Positions 15,975 to 24,396 of a stretch of 64,000 nt of DNA are shown here, piece by piece (within the stretch, counting starts at the first letter, position 1; each line of letters opens with the position of its first letter). Below the pieces are notes generated by a model, which saw nothing but the letters and a program-made list of their open reading frames with translations, did not search any database and had not been told where the DNA came from. The position numbers were made by a program, and so were the translations under genes. Where the stretch lies: assembly GCA_002340255.1 (NCBI GenBank), contig DDLS01000118.1, forward strand, positions 62,001 to 126,000, written 5' to 3'. The DNA comes from Cyanobacteria bacterium UBA2566. GTDB taxonomy: Bacteria; Cyanobacteriota; Cyanobacteriia; Cyanobacteriales; Desertifilaceae.

Positions 15975-17069
15975 ATGACTAACAACAATATTGCACAAAT
16001 TGATTCTTTACAAGAGTATTCCAAATCCTTTGTCAGCAGCATTCCGAAAACACCAATGGGTAAATATGCAAGTATTATCATGCTGCGAGAAACAAAATCC
16101 TATGCAATTTTCACAACTGAAGGAGGACAACAACAAGATATTGAACGCACTCAAGCAGGATTAACGCATTCTGATCCTATGGATCGACTGGTGATGTTTA
16201 AACGGAAACAGGTTGCACCAGAACGACGGACGGGAAAAGCTTTGATGCGGCAATATGGAGTGTTTCCTTATGCAATGATTAATGACCGCGTAGTATATGG
16301 AGAAGAAGCCAAAAAGAAAGACAAGACTAAACGCAAAGATGACTGTTACCTTACAGCAGGATTATGCGGGCATTGTACTGATTGCATGACCTATGGTTAC
16401 GCTGCAATTGAAGGAGAAGGTTCCCGCAGAAGTCGCGTGATGACTGACTCTTGCTTCAGCGTTCGTCCCTACGCTTTGATCCAAAAAGGCTTAAAATTTA
16501 ATGTCATTGATGAAAAAAAACAAACTTCTAGCACAATCACAGAATATGATTACACTTCTCCTCAAGTCTTTCTTCCTGCGGTTGTCACAACTGTAGATTT
16601 AACAATGGATGAGTTTGTGTACATTCTGATTAACCTGATGCGGACAACTCGTTATGGGAAAGAGTCATCGCGACAGGGGTTTATGCGTAACCATATTCTG
16701 GCCGTTGCTTTTTCCGATATGGAATTATTTTCAAATTTAGAGTTCAGTCAATGTTTTTATGACGCTTTTGAAAGCGACACCAATATTGACTTACTCAAAG
16801 TATTTCTGTCCAAGAAAAATTTTGATGAACACGCTCCAGCAGTTATTCAAAATCTTACAGAAGATTTTAACGGTCGCTTGCAAATTGTCACCAATAGTGA
16901 CTATTTGGCAAAGTTTGGCAACAGTCAACCGACTAATTGGACAGATGGTCTTGATGTAATACTGAGTCAAACCCGCAATTTAAGTAAAGATGAATCATCT
17001 CTGACAGAATTTCTGCGCCAACTGAATACTCAGTCTGTCACCTTCGCTCGTGCAATTAATAACAAGTAA
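15975..17069 (+). CDS. csc2: Type I-D backbone subunit Csc2 (Cas7d), module 2
   Basis: A 364-residue Cas7-family subunit. Landmarks shared with module 1: TPMGKYASIIMLRETKSYAIF, DRLVMFKRKQVAPERRTGKALMRQYG, SPQVFLPAVVTTVDLTMDEFVYILINLMRTTRYG. It has a cysteine cluster absent in module 1: Cys124, Cys131, Cys134 and Cys137 (DDCYLTAGLCGHCTDC), very likely a zinc site as in other Csc2 proteins. The ATG follows TAGGAGACAGACCC, a strong ribosome site. It ends 7 bases before csc1. Confidence 0.92.
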   Translation: MTNNNIAQIDSLQEYSKSFVSSIPKTPMGKYASIIMLRETKSYAIFTTEGGQQQDIERTQAGLTHSDPMDRLVMFKRKQVAPERRTGKALMRQYGVFPYAMINDRVVYGEEAKKKDKTKRKDDCYLTAGLCGHCTDCMTYGYAAIEGEGSRRSRVMTDSCFSVRPYALIQKGLKFNVIDEKKQTSSTITEYDYTSPQVFLPAVVTTVDLTMDEFVYILINLMRTTRYGKESSRQGFMRNHILAVAFSDMELFSNLEFSQCFYDAFESDTNIDLLKVFLSKKNFDEHAPAVIQNLTEDFNGRLQIVTNSDYLAKFGNSQPTNWTDGLDVILSQTRNLSKDESSLTEFLRQLNTQSVTFARAINNK

Positions 17070-17076
17070 TAAAAAT

Positions 17077-17841
17077 ATGGATATTTACCGAGCAAAATTA
17101 GCAGCAATGGATTATATTTTCTTCGCCACTACTGAGCGAGGAAAAGTTTATGAAACGGGAGCATATATCCATAATTATGCGTTGTCTTATGCTATGGGAT
17201 TAGCAAGGTCGTCCTATTTTCATCAAGCCCAAGAACCAGAATATCAACAAGACTTAGAACCTCTCAATCAATTGGGAATTTACTTAACCCCTGCACGACC
17301 ATTAGAAATCTCCTATCGCCTAATTCAATGGAATACAATTCAGGAAGCTTATGGTTTCCCGAAAAAAGAACGCAATATTGGTTATCCTGACTGGGGTTTT
17401 GCTCGTGTAATTAGGCCAGGTAGCACTTTTGAGTTTTATGTGGCGATCGCCGATCCAACTGCTCTTGAGAAGTTTCCTAATCTTGATAATTTCTTAACCA
17501 ATAAAGGTTACATTCGTTTAGGAAAATTTATGGGTAAAGCATGTCTGAAATTTCAAAAAGCTGCAAAAGTTGAAGAAAAACAGGGTAATTTTGATGCTCT
17601 AATTACTAAAGAGCGAGGTCGTATAGAACCGTTATTACTCAATTGGCGCGATATTGCAATCGATCCAATTGTCTGTGATATTTACCCATCAACACTACCA
17701 ACTCGCCTGATTGCCAATCCTAGATATGAGAATAGTAAGCACTATTTAGTTGAATTTGCAGAAGAGGATAAAATAGTGCTTCCTGGTAATATGAGTTTTA
17801 TTGCGCGATCGCTAACCCCTAAAAAAGGCAGAAAGAAATGA
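17077..17841 (+). CDS. csc1: Type I-D subunit Csc1 (Cas5d), module 2
   Basis: A 254-residue Cas5-family subunit starting MDIYRAKLAAMDYIFFATTERGKVYETG. I chose ATG 17077 over an in-frame GTG at 17050 inside csc2, because it aligns with the module 1 start. Landmarks: IHNYALSYAMGLA, EPLNQLGIYLTPARP and IVLPGNMSFIARS near the end. The last codons overlap the start of cas3' by ATGA. The two GCGATCGC octamers of module 2 that I find are both in this gene. The lysine-rich tail (TPKKGRKK) is not seen in module 1. Confidence 0.9.
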   Translation: MDIYRAKLAAMDYIFFATTERGKVYETGAYIHNYALSYAMGLARSSYFHQAQEPEYQQDLEPLNQLGIYLTPARPLEISYRLIQWNTIQEAYGFPKKERNIGYPDWGFARVIRPGSTFEFYVAIADPTALEKFPNLDNFLTNKGYIRLGKFMGKACLKFQKAAKVEEKQGNFDALITKERGRIEPLLLNWRDIAIDPIVCDIYPSTLPTRLIANPRYENSKHYLVEFAEEDKIVLPGNMSFIARSLTPKKGRKK

Positions 17842-19934
17842 TTAATGTTAATATTTTACCGGTTGCATTAGACCAAGTAAAAACTGATGAATGGTTAGCA
17901 GGTAAGCATCCATACCACTATCAGTGGAATGCTTACAAGTTAATATCTGAAGCATTCAAATCAAACCAAACATTATGTTTATTTCTGATTACTCCCACAG
18001 GTAGCGGAAAAACATTAACATCTTATGCTTACAGCATGAACACGGGAAAACCAATGTTTGGCGTTTATCCTACGAATGAGCTATTAGCAGATCAGGAAAG
18101 AACTCTAATCGAGGAATATGAAAAATTTGGTAGTAATAGAGTCATCCGAGTAGATAGCAAGGCACTCGATCAATGGCAAATCGATCTAGAACTAAAACGT
18201 CATAGTCAGACGCTGGAAACTCTGTTAAATTACAAACCAGTTTTACTAACTAATCCAGACATTTTATTTTATGTTGTGTTTGGACTATATCCTAAAATTC
18301 ACAGCTTACGGCAAAGACTTTGGGAATTGGTGGGTAGTTACCGTTTGTTTGCCTTTGATGAATTTCATCTCTACAATGTCAAACAACAAGCAGATACAGC
18401 ATATTTTGTTGGAGCTTCAAATGCAATTAATTCTAATGTTGGACGAGTGTTCATTTTTGCTTCAGCAACTCCCAACTTAGAAATGGTAAATTTGCTTCGC
18501 GACAAATTAGGGTTGTGGGTAGAAGTCGTTGAGTCTCATCCATCAGATAGTTCTAACGCTAGAATTATCGCTCATCCCGTCAATCTGAAATTAGTCCCTG
18601 CCGAATTAAGTCGTTGGCAAGGATTACAAGCATTAGATGAATCATTTGACCAAATTGAATCGTTTCACAAACAATATTCTGATGCTCGTTACGTTGCAAT
18701 TTTTGATTCGGTAGCAGCAGCTATTGGTGCAGCCAAACGTTTTAGAAATGCCTTTGATTTTGACTTAGTTGGAGAAGTTCATGGTTTAAGTTCTACTACG
18801 ATGCGTCAGGAAGCATTAGTTAAAAAAGTGACTGTCGGCACATCAACTATAGAAGTAGGAGTGGATTTTAAAAATAAATTTGAAAAAGATTTTCTAACTT
18901 TAGAGGCTCGAACTAGCAGTCAATTTATTCAACGATTTGGACGTATTGCTAGACATCATAAGTCATTATCTATTCCTAATGAAGTTTTGGCATTAGTCCC
19001 TAGATATGTCTATAGCTTTTTAGCTGAAAAAACACAATCTAAGACTACTCTTACACGAGATAAGTTACGAAAAATTATTGAAGAAGCTTATCATCAACCT
19101 CAAGATTTTAAAGGTTACTTAGCTAAACACGCTTGTGTAGAAATGATTGAAGCGACTAACTTAGTATTAGGAATGTTTCAACCAGATACTCAACCTCGGA
19201 TTAAAGAAGAAATCACTAAAGTTATTGAGAACTTAACGGGAAAAAATTACTCTGAAGCACAAACAGAGCGAAGCAAATACGAAGATGAATTGATTTTGAA
19301 GCCATTGCTAACATTTCGAGGTAATGGTTTTGAAGCAGCGATCATTGACAATCGACATGAAGATATAGGTTTTCCTGTCAAGCGATATAATTTGATTTTT
19401 CTATTACGTCGGGGTATTTTTCAAGAATTAGATGAAGAAACTTTTATGGCAACTTTAGACAATATTGAAACAGAAAAATTAGAGTGGTTTTATGATGTAG
19501 AAAGGGAAAAGCAATTTGCCAAACTTATTAAATCATCACCACAAGAATTACTTGGTGTTTATAGCTTTTTAAAATTAACTGAATTAATAGATGATAGTGA
19601 AAAAACTAGACAAGTATGGTTTGAAATTCCAGAAGAAAATATTACTGGAAAAGTTGTCAAGGTTACTACCTTCAAAGATTTAGAAATCAAAACTAATCCC
19701 CGAATACCAACGCGGTTACTTCAACGAACCATAAATCGGAAAAACTTTGTCGCATGGATAATAGATAGTCATCCACAAGCTATTAAGTTAGGTCGTGCAT
19801 TACCACCTTTATTTGAGATTTATGAATTAAAAATTATTCAACCAGGGGGTAGACCGAGGTCTCAATCATGGAGTATTGCTTTTAATCAAGATGCTTTCTT
19901 TTTAGATAGCTTATATTGGAATCTAAAAAAATGA
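17838..19934 (+). CDS. cas3: Type I-D Cas3' helicase, module 2
   Basis: A 698-residue superfamily 2 helicase without an HD domain. Motifs: Walker A TPTGSGKT (52-59), VYPTNELLADQERT (motif Ia), TNPDILFY, Walker B FDEFH (about 172-176), SATPN, GTSTIEVGVDFKN and QRFGRIARHH (motif VI). It should unwind DNA captured by the module 2 complex. It follows csc1 with an ATGA overlap. The classical GSGKT loop differs from the GDGKS of the module 1 helicase. The gene is AT-rich. An 89-base AT-rich gap separates it from the nuclease-like genes that follow. Confidence 0.92.
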   Translation: MINVNILPVALDQVKTDEWLAGKHPYHYQWNAYKLISEAFKSNQTLCLFLITPTGSGKTLTSYAYSMNTGKPMFGVYPTNELLADQERTLIEEYEKFGSNRVIRVDSKALDQWQIDLELKRHSQTLETLLNYKPVLLTNPDILFYVVFGLYPKIHSLRQRLWELVGSYRLFAFDEFHLYNVKQQADTAYFVGASNAINSNVGRVFIFASATPNLEMVNLLRDKLGLWVEVVESHPSDSSNARIIAHPVNLKLVPAELSRWQGLQALDESFDQIESFHKQYSDARYVAIFDSVAAAIGAAKRFRNAFDFDLVGEVHGLSSTTMRQEALVKKVTVGTSTIEVGVDFKNKFEKDFLTLEARTSSQFIQRFGRIARHHKSLSIPNEVLALVPRYVYSFLAEKTQSKTTLTRDKLRKIIEEAYHQPQDFKGYLAKHACVEMIEATNLVLGMFQPDTQPRIKEEITKVIENLTGKNYSEAQTERSKYEDELILKPLLTFRGNGFEAAIIDNRHEDIGFPVKRYNLIFLLRRGIFQELDEETFMATLDNIETEKLEWFYDVEREKQFAKLIKSSPQELLGVYSFLKLTELIDDSEKTRQVWFEIPEENITGKVVKVTTFKDLEIKTNPRIPTRLLQRTINRKNFVAWIIDSHPQAIKLGRALPPLFEIYELKIIQPGGRPRSQSWSIAFNQDAFFLDSLYWNLKK

Positions 19935-20023
19935 AATATTAATATGCTAGTCTACAAATCTTGATTAAAATTCATACAAAACACAAAAATACACTTGTAT
20001 TTTCTAAGGCATGTATATAAAAA

Positions 20024-20629
20024 ATGAAAATCCTAGATCCCAATCAATCTTACACTTTTAGCCAGATCGTTGACCTAAACATTGATCCCCAAGATTTAGC
20101 AGAAGAATTTGGTTATTCTTTAGAAAGATTGCGCCTAGATCTCCGGCAATACTCAGGAGAACTGAATCTTCTGGAACAAACGCGATCGCGCATTCAACAG
20201 AGCTTGCCCCACATCAGCTTAACTACCGAAACCTCCCGTCGCCAAGTCCTGGTTTCTCCAGTCCTTTTAGACCTAGTTCGGTACACCAAATCTTGCCTAC
20301 GCATTGAATACCCCTTAAGAGTTAAGCCACTGCAAGGGATTCTAGATTATTTGCTCAGAACCGAAAGTCACTTATTAGTCCTAGAAGCCAAAAAAGAAGA
20401 TGTCAACCGTGGCTTTACACAACTGATGGCTAAAATGATTGCCCTCGATCGCTGGGAAAAGACACCCAACCAGCCGATCTTGATTGGTGCAGTTACCACA
20501 GGTTTCATCTGGAAATTTGGGCGCTTAGATCGGGAGCAAAAACACTTCCAGGAAGGGTTAGACAGTTATCGAGTTTTAGAAGATATAGAACCGCTCTTAC
20601 GCATCCTCATTCACACTCTTATACCCTAA
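20024..20629 (+). CDS. PD-(D/E)XK nuclease-like protein, first of a pair
   Basis: A 201-residue protein with a restriction-endonuclease-like core: GILDYLL (Asp108), then LLVLEAKKE (Glu121-x-Lys123), then a FTQLMAKMIAL helix with Gln133. This D-x(n)-ExK-x(n)-Q order is the PD-(D/E)XK signature. The end (GAVTTGFIWKFGRL) matches the GAVSTGTVWKFLTL of the next gene, so the two are paralogues. The gene sits between module 2 and cas6, on the same strand. Similar small proteins occur widely in cyanobacteria outside CRISPR loci, so a CRISPR role is only inferred from position. Its HIP1 content resembles the host rather than module 2. Confidence 0.7.
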   Translation: MKILDPNQSYTFSQIVDLNIDPQDLAEEFGYSLERLRLDLRQYSGELNLLEQTRSRIQQSLPHISLTTETSRRQVLVSPVLLDLVRYTKSCLRIEYPLRVKPLQGILDYLLRTESHLLVLEAKKEDVNRGFTQLMAKMIALDRWEKTPNQPILIGAVTTGFIWKFGRLDREQKHFQEGLDSYRVLEDIEPLLRILIHTLIP

Positions 20630-20636
20630 TTTTACT

Positions 20637-21260
20637 ATGGCTTATAGTAACTTCACCACCCTGGAAAGCGTGCAAACCCATCTCGATCTGCAACTGGAAG
20701 AAGATCGTAATTTGTTTACCGATATTCCAGAAATTATGCCGTCTGACTATCTCCAGCAAACTTTAGAGGAATACTTACCGTTAGCGACGGCGATCAATAC
20801 GGAAAAAGCGCGATCGGAATTCTTAATTGCGCCCATTTTAGCCGAAGTTCGCCGCCAAATTAATGCTCAAATTAGCCTATTTTCAGGGACGGAATTTGAT
20901 GTGGATAAAGACCGAGGACTTTCCGGTTACTGCGACTATATTCTCAGTTGCTCCCCCGAACAATACTTTATCCGCACTCCCATTATTACCATTGTCGAAG
21001 CCAAAAATGAAAATATCAAAGGTGGACTCGGACAATGCATTGCTACCATGGTTGCCGCTCAACTGTTTAATCAACGGCAAAATCAACCCTTACCCGCTAT
21101 TTATGGTGCTGTTTCCACCGGAACCGTTTGGAAATTCTTGACACTCAAAAATAACCTCGCTTCCATCGATCGCCAAGAATACTATATCAACCAGATCGAT
21201 AAAATCCTCGGCATCCTCCTCCATCCCATCCAAACCTATCTCAGCACCCAACATCCCTAA
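20637..21260 (+). CDS. PD-(D/E)XK nuclease-like protein, second of a pair
   Basis: A 207-residue paralogue of the gene 7 bases upstream. The core reads LSGYCDYIL (Asp100), ITIVEAKNENI (Glu121-x-Lys123) and GLGQCIATMVAAQL (Gln133), with the putative catalytic ExK at the same residue number as in its neighbour. The ending is YGAVSTGTVWKFLTL. All expected active-site residues are present, so it could be an active nuclease. The pair is close enough to be one transcript and may run on into cas6, though a heptamer repeat tract lies between. The substrate is unknown. Confidence 0.7.
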   Translation: MAYSNFTTLESVQTHLDLQLEEDRNLFTDIPEIMPSDYLQQTLEEYLPLATAINTEKARSEFLIAPILAEVRRQINAQISLFSGTEFDVDKDRGLSGYCDYILSCSPEQYFIRTPIITIVEAKNENIKGGLGQCIATMVAAQLFNQRQNQPLPAIYGAVSTGTVWKFLTLKNNLASIDRQEYYINQIDKILGILLHPIQTYLSTQHP

Positions 21261-21295
21261 TTTTGAATTTTGAATTTTGAATTTTGAATTTTGAA
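21261..21295. repeat. Five tandem TTTTGAA heptamers
   Basis: TTTTGAA is repeated exactly five times between the nuclease-like gene and cas6, ending five bases before the cas6 ATG. Copy-number slippage would change cas6 leader spacing. Confidence 0.95.
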
Positions 21296-21300
21296 TTGAC

Positions 21301-22110
21301 ATGCCCTACAGCCTTGTTCTCAACCTTGTTCCCCTCTCCCCCATTCCCCTCGGATACCTGAGCGGACGGCATCTGCACGCCCTCTTTCTCAACCTTGTTA
21401 GCTCCGTCGATCGCACCCTTGGCGATCGCCTCCACAACTCCCAAGCCGACAAAGCCTTCACCCTCTCCCCCCTGCAAACCCGTCGCCACTTCAAAACACT
21501 ATGCTGCGAACATCAACACGCCATCCCTGCTGAAACTGCCTGCTGGTGGCGGATCTCCCTGCTCGATGACGCGCTCTTCGGAGAACTCACCCAACTGTGG
21601 CTCCATCTCAACCCCGATAAACCTTGGCATTTAGGCCCTGCCGAGCTCACAATTACCAGTATCCTCGCCTCTCCCCAGTCTACCCATCCTTGGGCGAACT
21701 CCTGTCCTTACGCCCAACTCTATGAGGAAGCTTCAGAGTGCGATCGCACCTTTCGCTTCTGCATTGCTACCCCCATGGCCTTCCGCCAAGGCAAATACGA
21801 TACGGCGCTGCCGAGTGGCGATCGCGTATTTGCCAGTCTGCGCCAACGGTGGAACAGATATAGCGGTATTGAGATGCCCGAACTGGCTCTAGACACCGTA
21901 TTTCCCAGTTTTTTCCATATCGAAACGGCGATCGTTGCCGATAAACGCAGTAAATTTATCGGCTCTATCGGCGAAATTACCTTCCGACTTCTCGGCGATG
22001 CCACCCCTACCACCCTCAAACACCTCAACACTCTCGCTAACTATGCCCTCTACTGCGGAATTGGACGCAAAACCACCATGGGAATGGGAATGGCGAGAAG
22101 AATCAACTAA
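21301..22110 (+). CDS. cas6: CRISPR endoribonuclease Cas6
   Basis: A 269-residue Cas6 that cuts the repeat RNA to make crRNAs. The C-terminal glycine-rich loop YCGIGRKTTMGMGMA is diagnostic. The N-terminal PYSLVLNLVPLSPIPLGYLSGRHLHALFLNLV is typical for the family, and GRHLHALFL includes histidines that may act in catalysis. It is the only cas6 in the window, so it must serve both effector modules if both are active. The repeat has an AATCCC/GGGATT hairpin, so cutting after it would leave the 8-base ATTGAAAC handle. The ATG follows the heptamer repeat tract without a clear Shine-Dalgarno. Confidence 0.9.
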   Translation: MPYSLVLNLVPLSPIPLGYLSGRHLHALFLNLVSSVDRTLGDRLHNSQADKAFTLSPLQTRRHFKTLCCEHQHAIPAETACWWRISLLDDALFGELTQLWLHLNPDKPWHLGPAELTITSILASPQSTHPWANSCPYAQLYEEASECDRTFRFCIATPMAFRQGKYDTALPSGDRVFASLRQRWNRYSGIEMPELALDTVFPSFFHIETAIVADKRSKFIGSIGEITFRLLGDATPTTLKHLNTLANYALYCGIGRKTTMGMGMARRIN

Positions 22111-22168
22111 CAATTTCAACTTCGACTTCGCTCAGTTAGCAATTACCCATTACCCATTACCCATCACC

Positions 22169-22756
22169 ATGAACACCGAAATTCCCATTTCTGCACTCAA
22201 TCAATATGCCTATTGTCCCCATCGCTGTTGGCGCATGTTTTGCACTGGAGAATTTGAAGATAATGCCTACACCATTGAAGGAACAACCATTCACGATCGC
22301 GTCCACACCCTCAGTCAAGAAATGCGCGATGAAACCTGGCAAGTTCGATCTATTTGGCTCAAATCAGAACAGTACAACCTGATTGGCAAATCTGATTTAA
22401 TTGAAGCCCAAAATGGACAACTTTACCCCGTCGAGTATAAGCGAGGAAAAGTTGGAGACTATGAAAACGATGCCCTGCAAGTCTGCGCTCAAGCACTCTG
22501 CCTCGAAGAAATGACTGGCACTCCAGTCCCTCAAGGCTTTGTCTATTATGCCCAATCTCACCAACGGTATCCCATTAGTATTGATGAGAAATTGCGGCAA
22601 GGGGCGATCGCCACCATCCAAGCCATTCAACACCTCTTTTCAGGAGACCACATACCCCCACCCAAATACAGTCCCAAATGCCGTGGATGTAGCCTCTACA
22701 CCGCCTGTTTGCCCCAAGCAGTCAAAAAACTCAAAACCTATCAAGAAGCCAGTTAA
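22169..22756 (+). CDS. cas4: CRISPR-associated exonuclease Cas4
   Basis: A 195-residue Cas4 involved in trimming prespacers and choosing PAM-proximal ends. The N-terminal YCPHRC cysteines (Cys16, Cys20) and the C-terminal Cys171, Cys174 and Cys180 (KCRGCSLYTAC) can hold a 4Fe-4S cluster. The RecB-like nuclease residues are in GKSDLIE (Asp76) and PVEYKRG (Glu89, Lys91). I start it at MNTEIPISALNQYAYCP (22169), as the frame upstream is a shadow of cas6. Just before the start is a run of ATTACCC heptamers. It belongs with cas1 and cas2. Confidence 0.92.
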   Translation: MNTEIPISALNQYAYCPHRCWRMFCTGEFEDNAYTIEGTTIHDRVHTLSQEMRDETWQVRSIWLKSEQYNLIGKSDLIEAQNGQLYPVEYKRGKVGDYENDALQVCAQALCLEEMTGTPVPQGFVYYAQSHQRYPISIDEKLRQGAIATIQAIQHLFSGDHIPPPKYSPKCRGCSLYTACLPQAVKKLKTYQEAS

Positions 22757-22885
22757 TAGGGAATAGGGAATAGGCAAACCCCCCCTGTGTCCCCCCAAGG
22801 GGGGAAGGCAAGAGGCGATCCCCCTATCTCCCTATCCCCCTATCCCCCCATCTCAAACAACCACTAATAATACGGAGAAACAACC

Positions 22886-23887
22886 ATGGGAACCCTTTAT
22901 GTCACCCAAGAAAACGCCTTCATCGGTAAAGTAGATGAACGCATCCACGTCAAAGTTGAAAAACAAAAAATTGCCGACGTTCCTCTGATTAAAGTTGACG
23001 GAGTAGTGGCCTTTGGAGCAGTCAACTTTTCCCCTGCCTTAGCTGAAGAACTGCTCAACCGTCGCATTCCCTTTACCTTGCTCTCCCCCACTGGAAAATA
23101 TCGCGGCTGTTTAGAACCAGAACTGAGGAAAAACATCTTTCTGCGCCAACATCAATGGGGAGCTGATGGCAACACCTCCCAAGCCATTCATCTGGTGCAA
23201 GCCTTTGTGCGGGGAAAACTGAAAAACTACCGCACCACCTTACAGCGCAGAGGGCGACGAGCGGGCATCGATCTGAGTGAAGAGATCGAACAGTTGAAAC
23301 GTATTATAGGGGCGATCTCCACCACCGACAGCATCAACTCCCTACGCGGACTCGAAGGAGCCGGAAGTGCCGCCTACTTCCGGTGCTTCAAACAACTCAT
23401 CCAAAACCCAGACTTCACCTTCACAACCCGCAACCGCCGTCCTCCCACTGACCCCGTAAACTCCCTTCTCAGCCTGGGTTACGCCCTCCTGCGCCACGAT
23501 ATTCAAAGCGCCGTCAACATTGTCGGCTTCGACCCCTACCTCGGCTATCTCCACGTCAAACACTATGGTCGTCCCGCTCTAGCCCTAGACCTCATGGAAG
23601 AATTTCGCCCCTTAGTTGTCGATAGCATGGTTCTCGAAGCCCTCAACCGTCAAGTTTTCAGTCCCAGCGACTTCACCCAACAACCCATCAGCAAGGAAAC
23701 CGCCCTCACCCGTGAAGCCATGAAAACCTTCCTCAGCCTGTATAAAGACAAAAAACAATGCTCCTTCAAGCATCCCGTCATGAAAACCAAATGCACCTAC
23801 CAAGAAGCCTTTGAAATTCAAGCCCGTCTTCTGGGCAAATACCTCATGGGCGAAACCGAACAATATCCTCCCCTAGTCCTGCAATAA
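22886..23887 (+). CDS. cas1: CRISPR integrase Cas1
   Basis: A 333-residue Cas1, the catalytic subunit of the spacer integrase. The metal ligands are visible: Glu157 (RGLEGAGSAAYF), His223 (GFDPYLGYLHV) and Glu238 (DLMEEFRP). The N-terminal beta domain begins MGTLYVTQENAFIGKVDERI. Length and order fit type I. The ATG follows ACGGAGAAACAACC. It is separated from cas4 by about 130 bases of short GC-rich repeats and lies 8 bases from cas2. Confidence 0.97.
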   Translation: MGTLYVTQENAFIGKVDERIHVKVEKQKIADVPLIKVDGVVAFGAVNFSPALAEELLNRRIPFTLLSPTGKYRGCLEPELRKNIFLRQHQWGADGNTSQAIHLVQAFVRGKLKNYRTTLQRRGRRAGIDLSEEIEQLKRIIGAISTTDSINSLRGLEGAGSAAYFRCFKQLIQNPDFTFTTRNRRPPTDPVNSLLSLGYALLRHDIQSAVNIVGFDPYLGYLHVKHYGRPALALDLMEEFRPLVVDSMVLEALNRQVFSPSDFTQQPISKETALTREAMKTFLSLYKDKKQCSFKHPVMKTKCTYQEAFEIQARLLGKYLMGETEQYPPLVLQ

Positions 23888-23895
23888 CCCCACCC

Positions 23896-24168
23896 ATGTT
23901 CATTGTCATCAGCTACGACATCCCGGAAGACAAGCGCCGCACTCGCATCCACAAGATTCTCAAATCCTACGGACAATGGATGCAATATTCGGTCTTCGAG
24001 TGCGATCTCAATGCAACTCAGTACGCCAAACTGCGCCAGCGACTAAGCAAAGTCATTAAACCCGACACCGATAGTATTCGGTTCTACTTCCTCTGCGGTT
24101 GTTGCCAAGGTAAAGTAGAACGCATCGGCGGCGAACAACCCCGCGACGAGTCCATCTTTTTCGCCTAA
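23896..24168 (+). CDS. cas2: CRISPR adaptation protein Cas2
   Basis: A 90-residue Cas2 starting MFIVISYDIPEDKRRTRIHK, with the conserved Asp8 after the first beta strand and a ferredoxin-like pattern. It forms the integrase complex with Cas1. It ends 3 bases before the structured leader and 229 bases before the first repeat, so the cas genes and the array are in the same orientation. Confidence 0.97.
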   Translation: MFIVISYDIPEDKRRTRIHKILKSYGQWMQYSVFECDLNATQYAKLRQRLSKVIKPDTDSIRFYFLCGCCQGKVERIGGEQPRDESIFFA

Positions 24169-24396
24169 AATCCGACGCTAGGGGGGTGTGGAAATCGCCC
24201 TTGAGTGCAAAATCGCTGTATCGCTCACCCAGTTTGCCTTGCAGCGATTTTTCGTTTCAAGGTAGCGTCGGACGAGACAGGGCAAGGGTTTCAGCGATTT
24301 CCACTTGCATTTTGACCACTAGAGATCTATCATTAGAGGTGTCTGTCGGAAATGTACCTTGAAAACCTAATATAGTAAGGGTCTCAGAAGTCAGCG
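24169..24396 (+). promoter_or_regulatory. CRISPR leader with nested inverted repeats
   Basis: This 228-base stretch between cas2 and the first repeat holds no gene. Nested pairs can fold one long hairpin: TCCGACGCTA (24171-24180) with TAGCGTCGGA (24263-24272), CCTTGA (24199-24204) with TCAAGG (24257-24262), and AAAATCGCTG (24209-24218) with CAGCGATTTT (24242-24251). A competing 11-bp pair joins GTGGAAATCGC (24188-24198) to GCGATTTCCAC (24294-24304). CAGCGATTT occurs twice, 50 bases apart. TATAGT (24371-24376) may be a -10 for array transcription. The array end carrying identical repeats faces this side, which supports it as the leader. Confidence 0.75.

Noticed and set aside
21935..22168. N-terminal extension of Cas4
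   Set aside because: This part is the cas6 gene in another frame. The Cas4 family starts near MNTEIPIS.
22757..22885. A terminator between cas4 and cas1
   Set aside because: The CCCCCC/GGGGGG arms leave almost no loop and the region is simple GC-rich repeat.
24371..24376. A complete sigma-70 promoter for the array
   Set aside because: Only a TATAGT -10-like element is seen; no -35 at a suitable distance.
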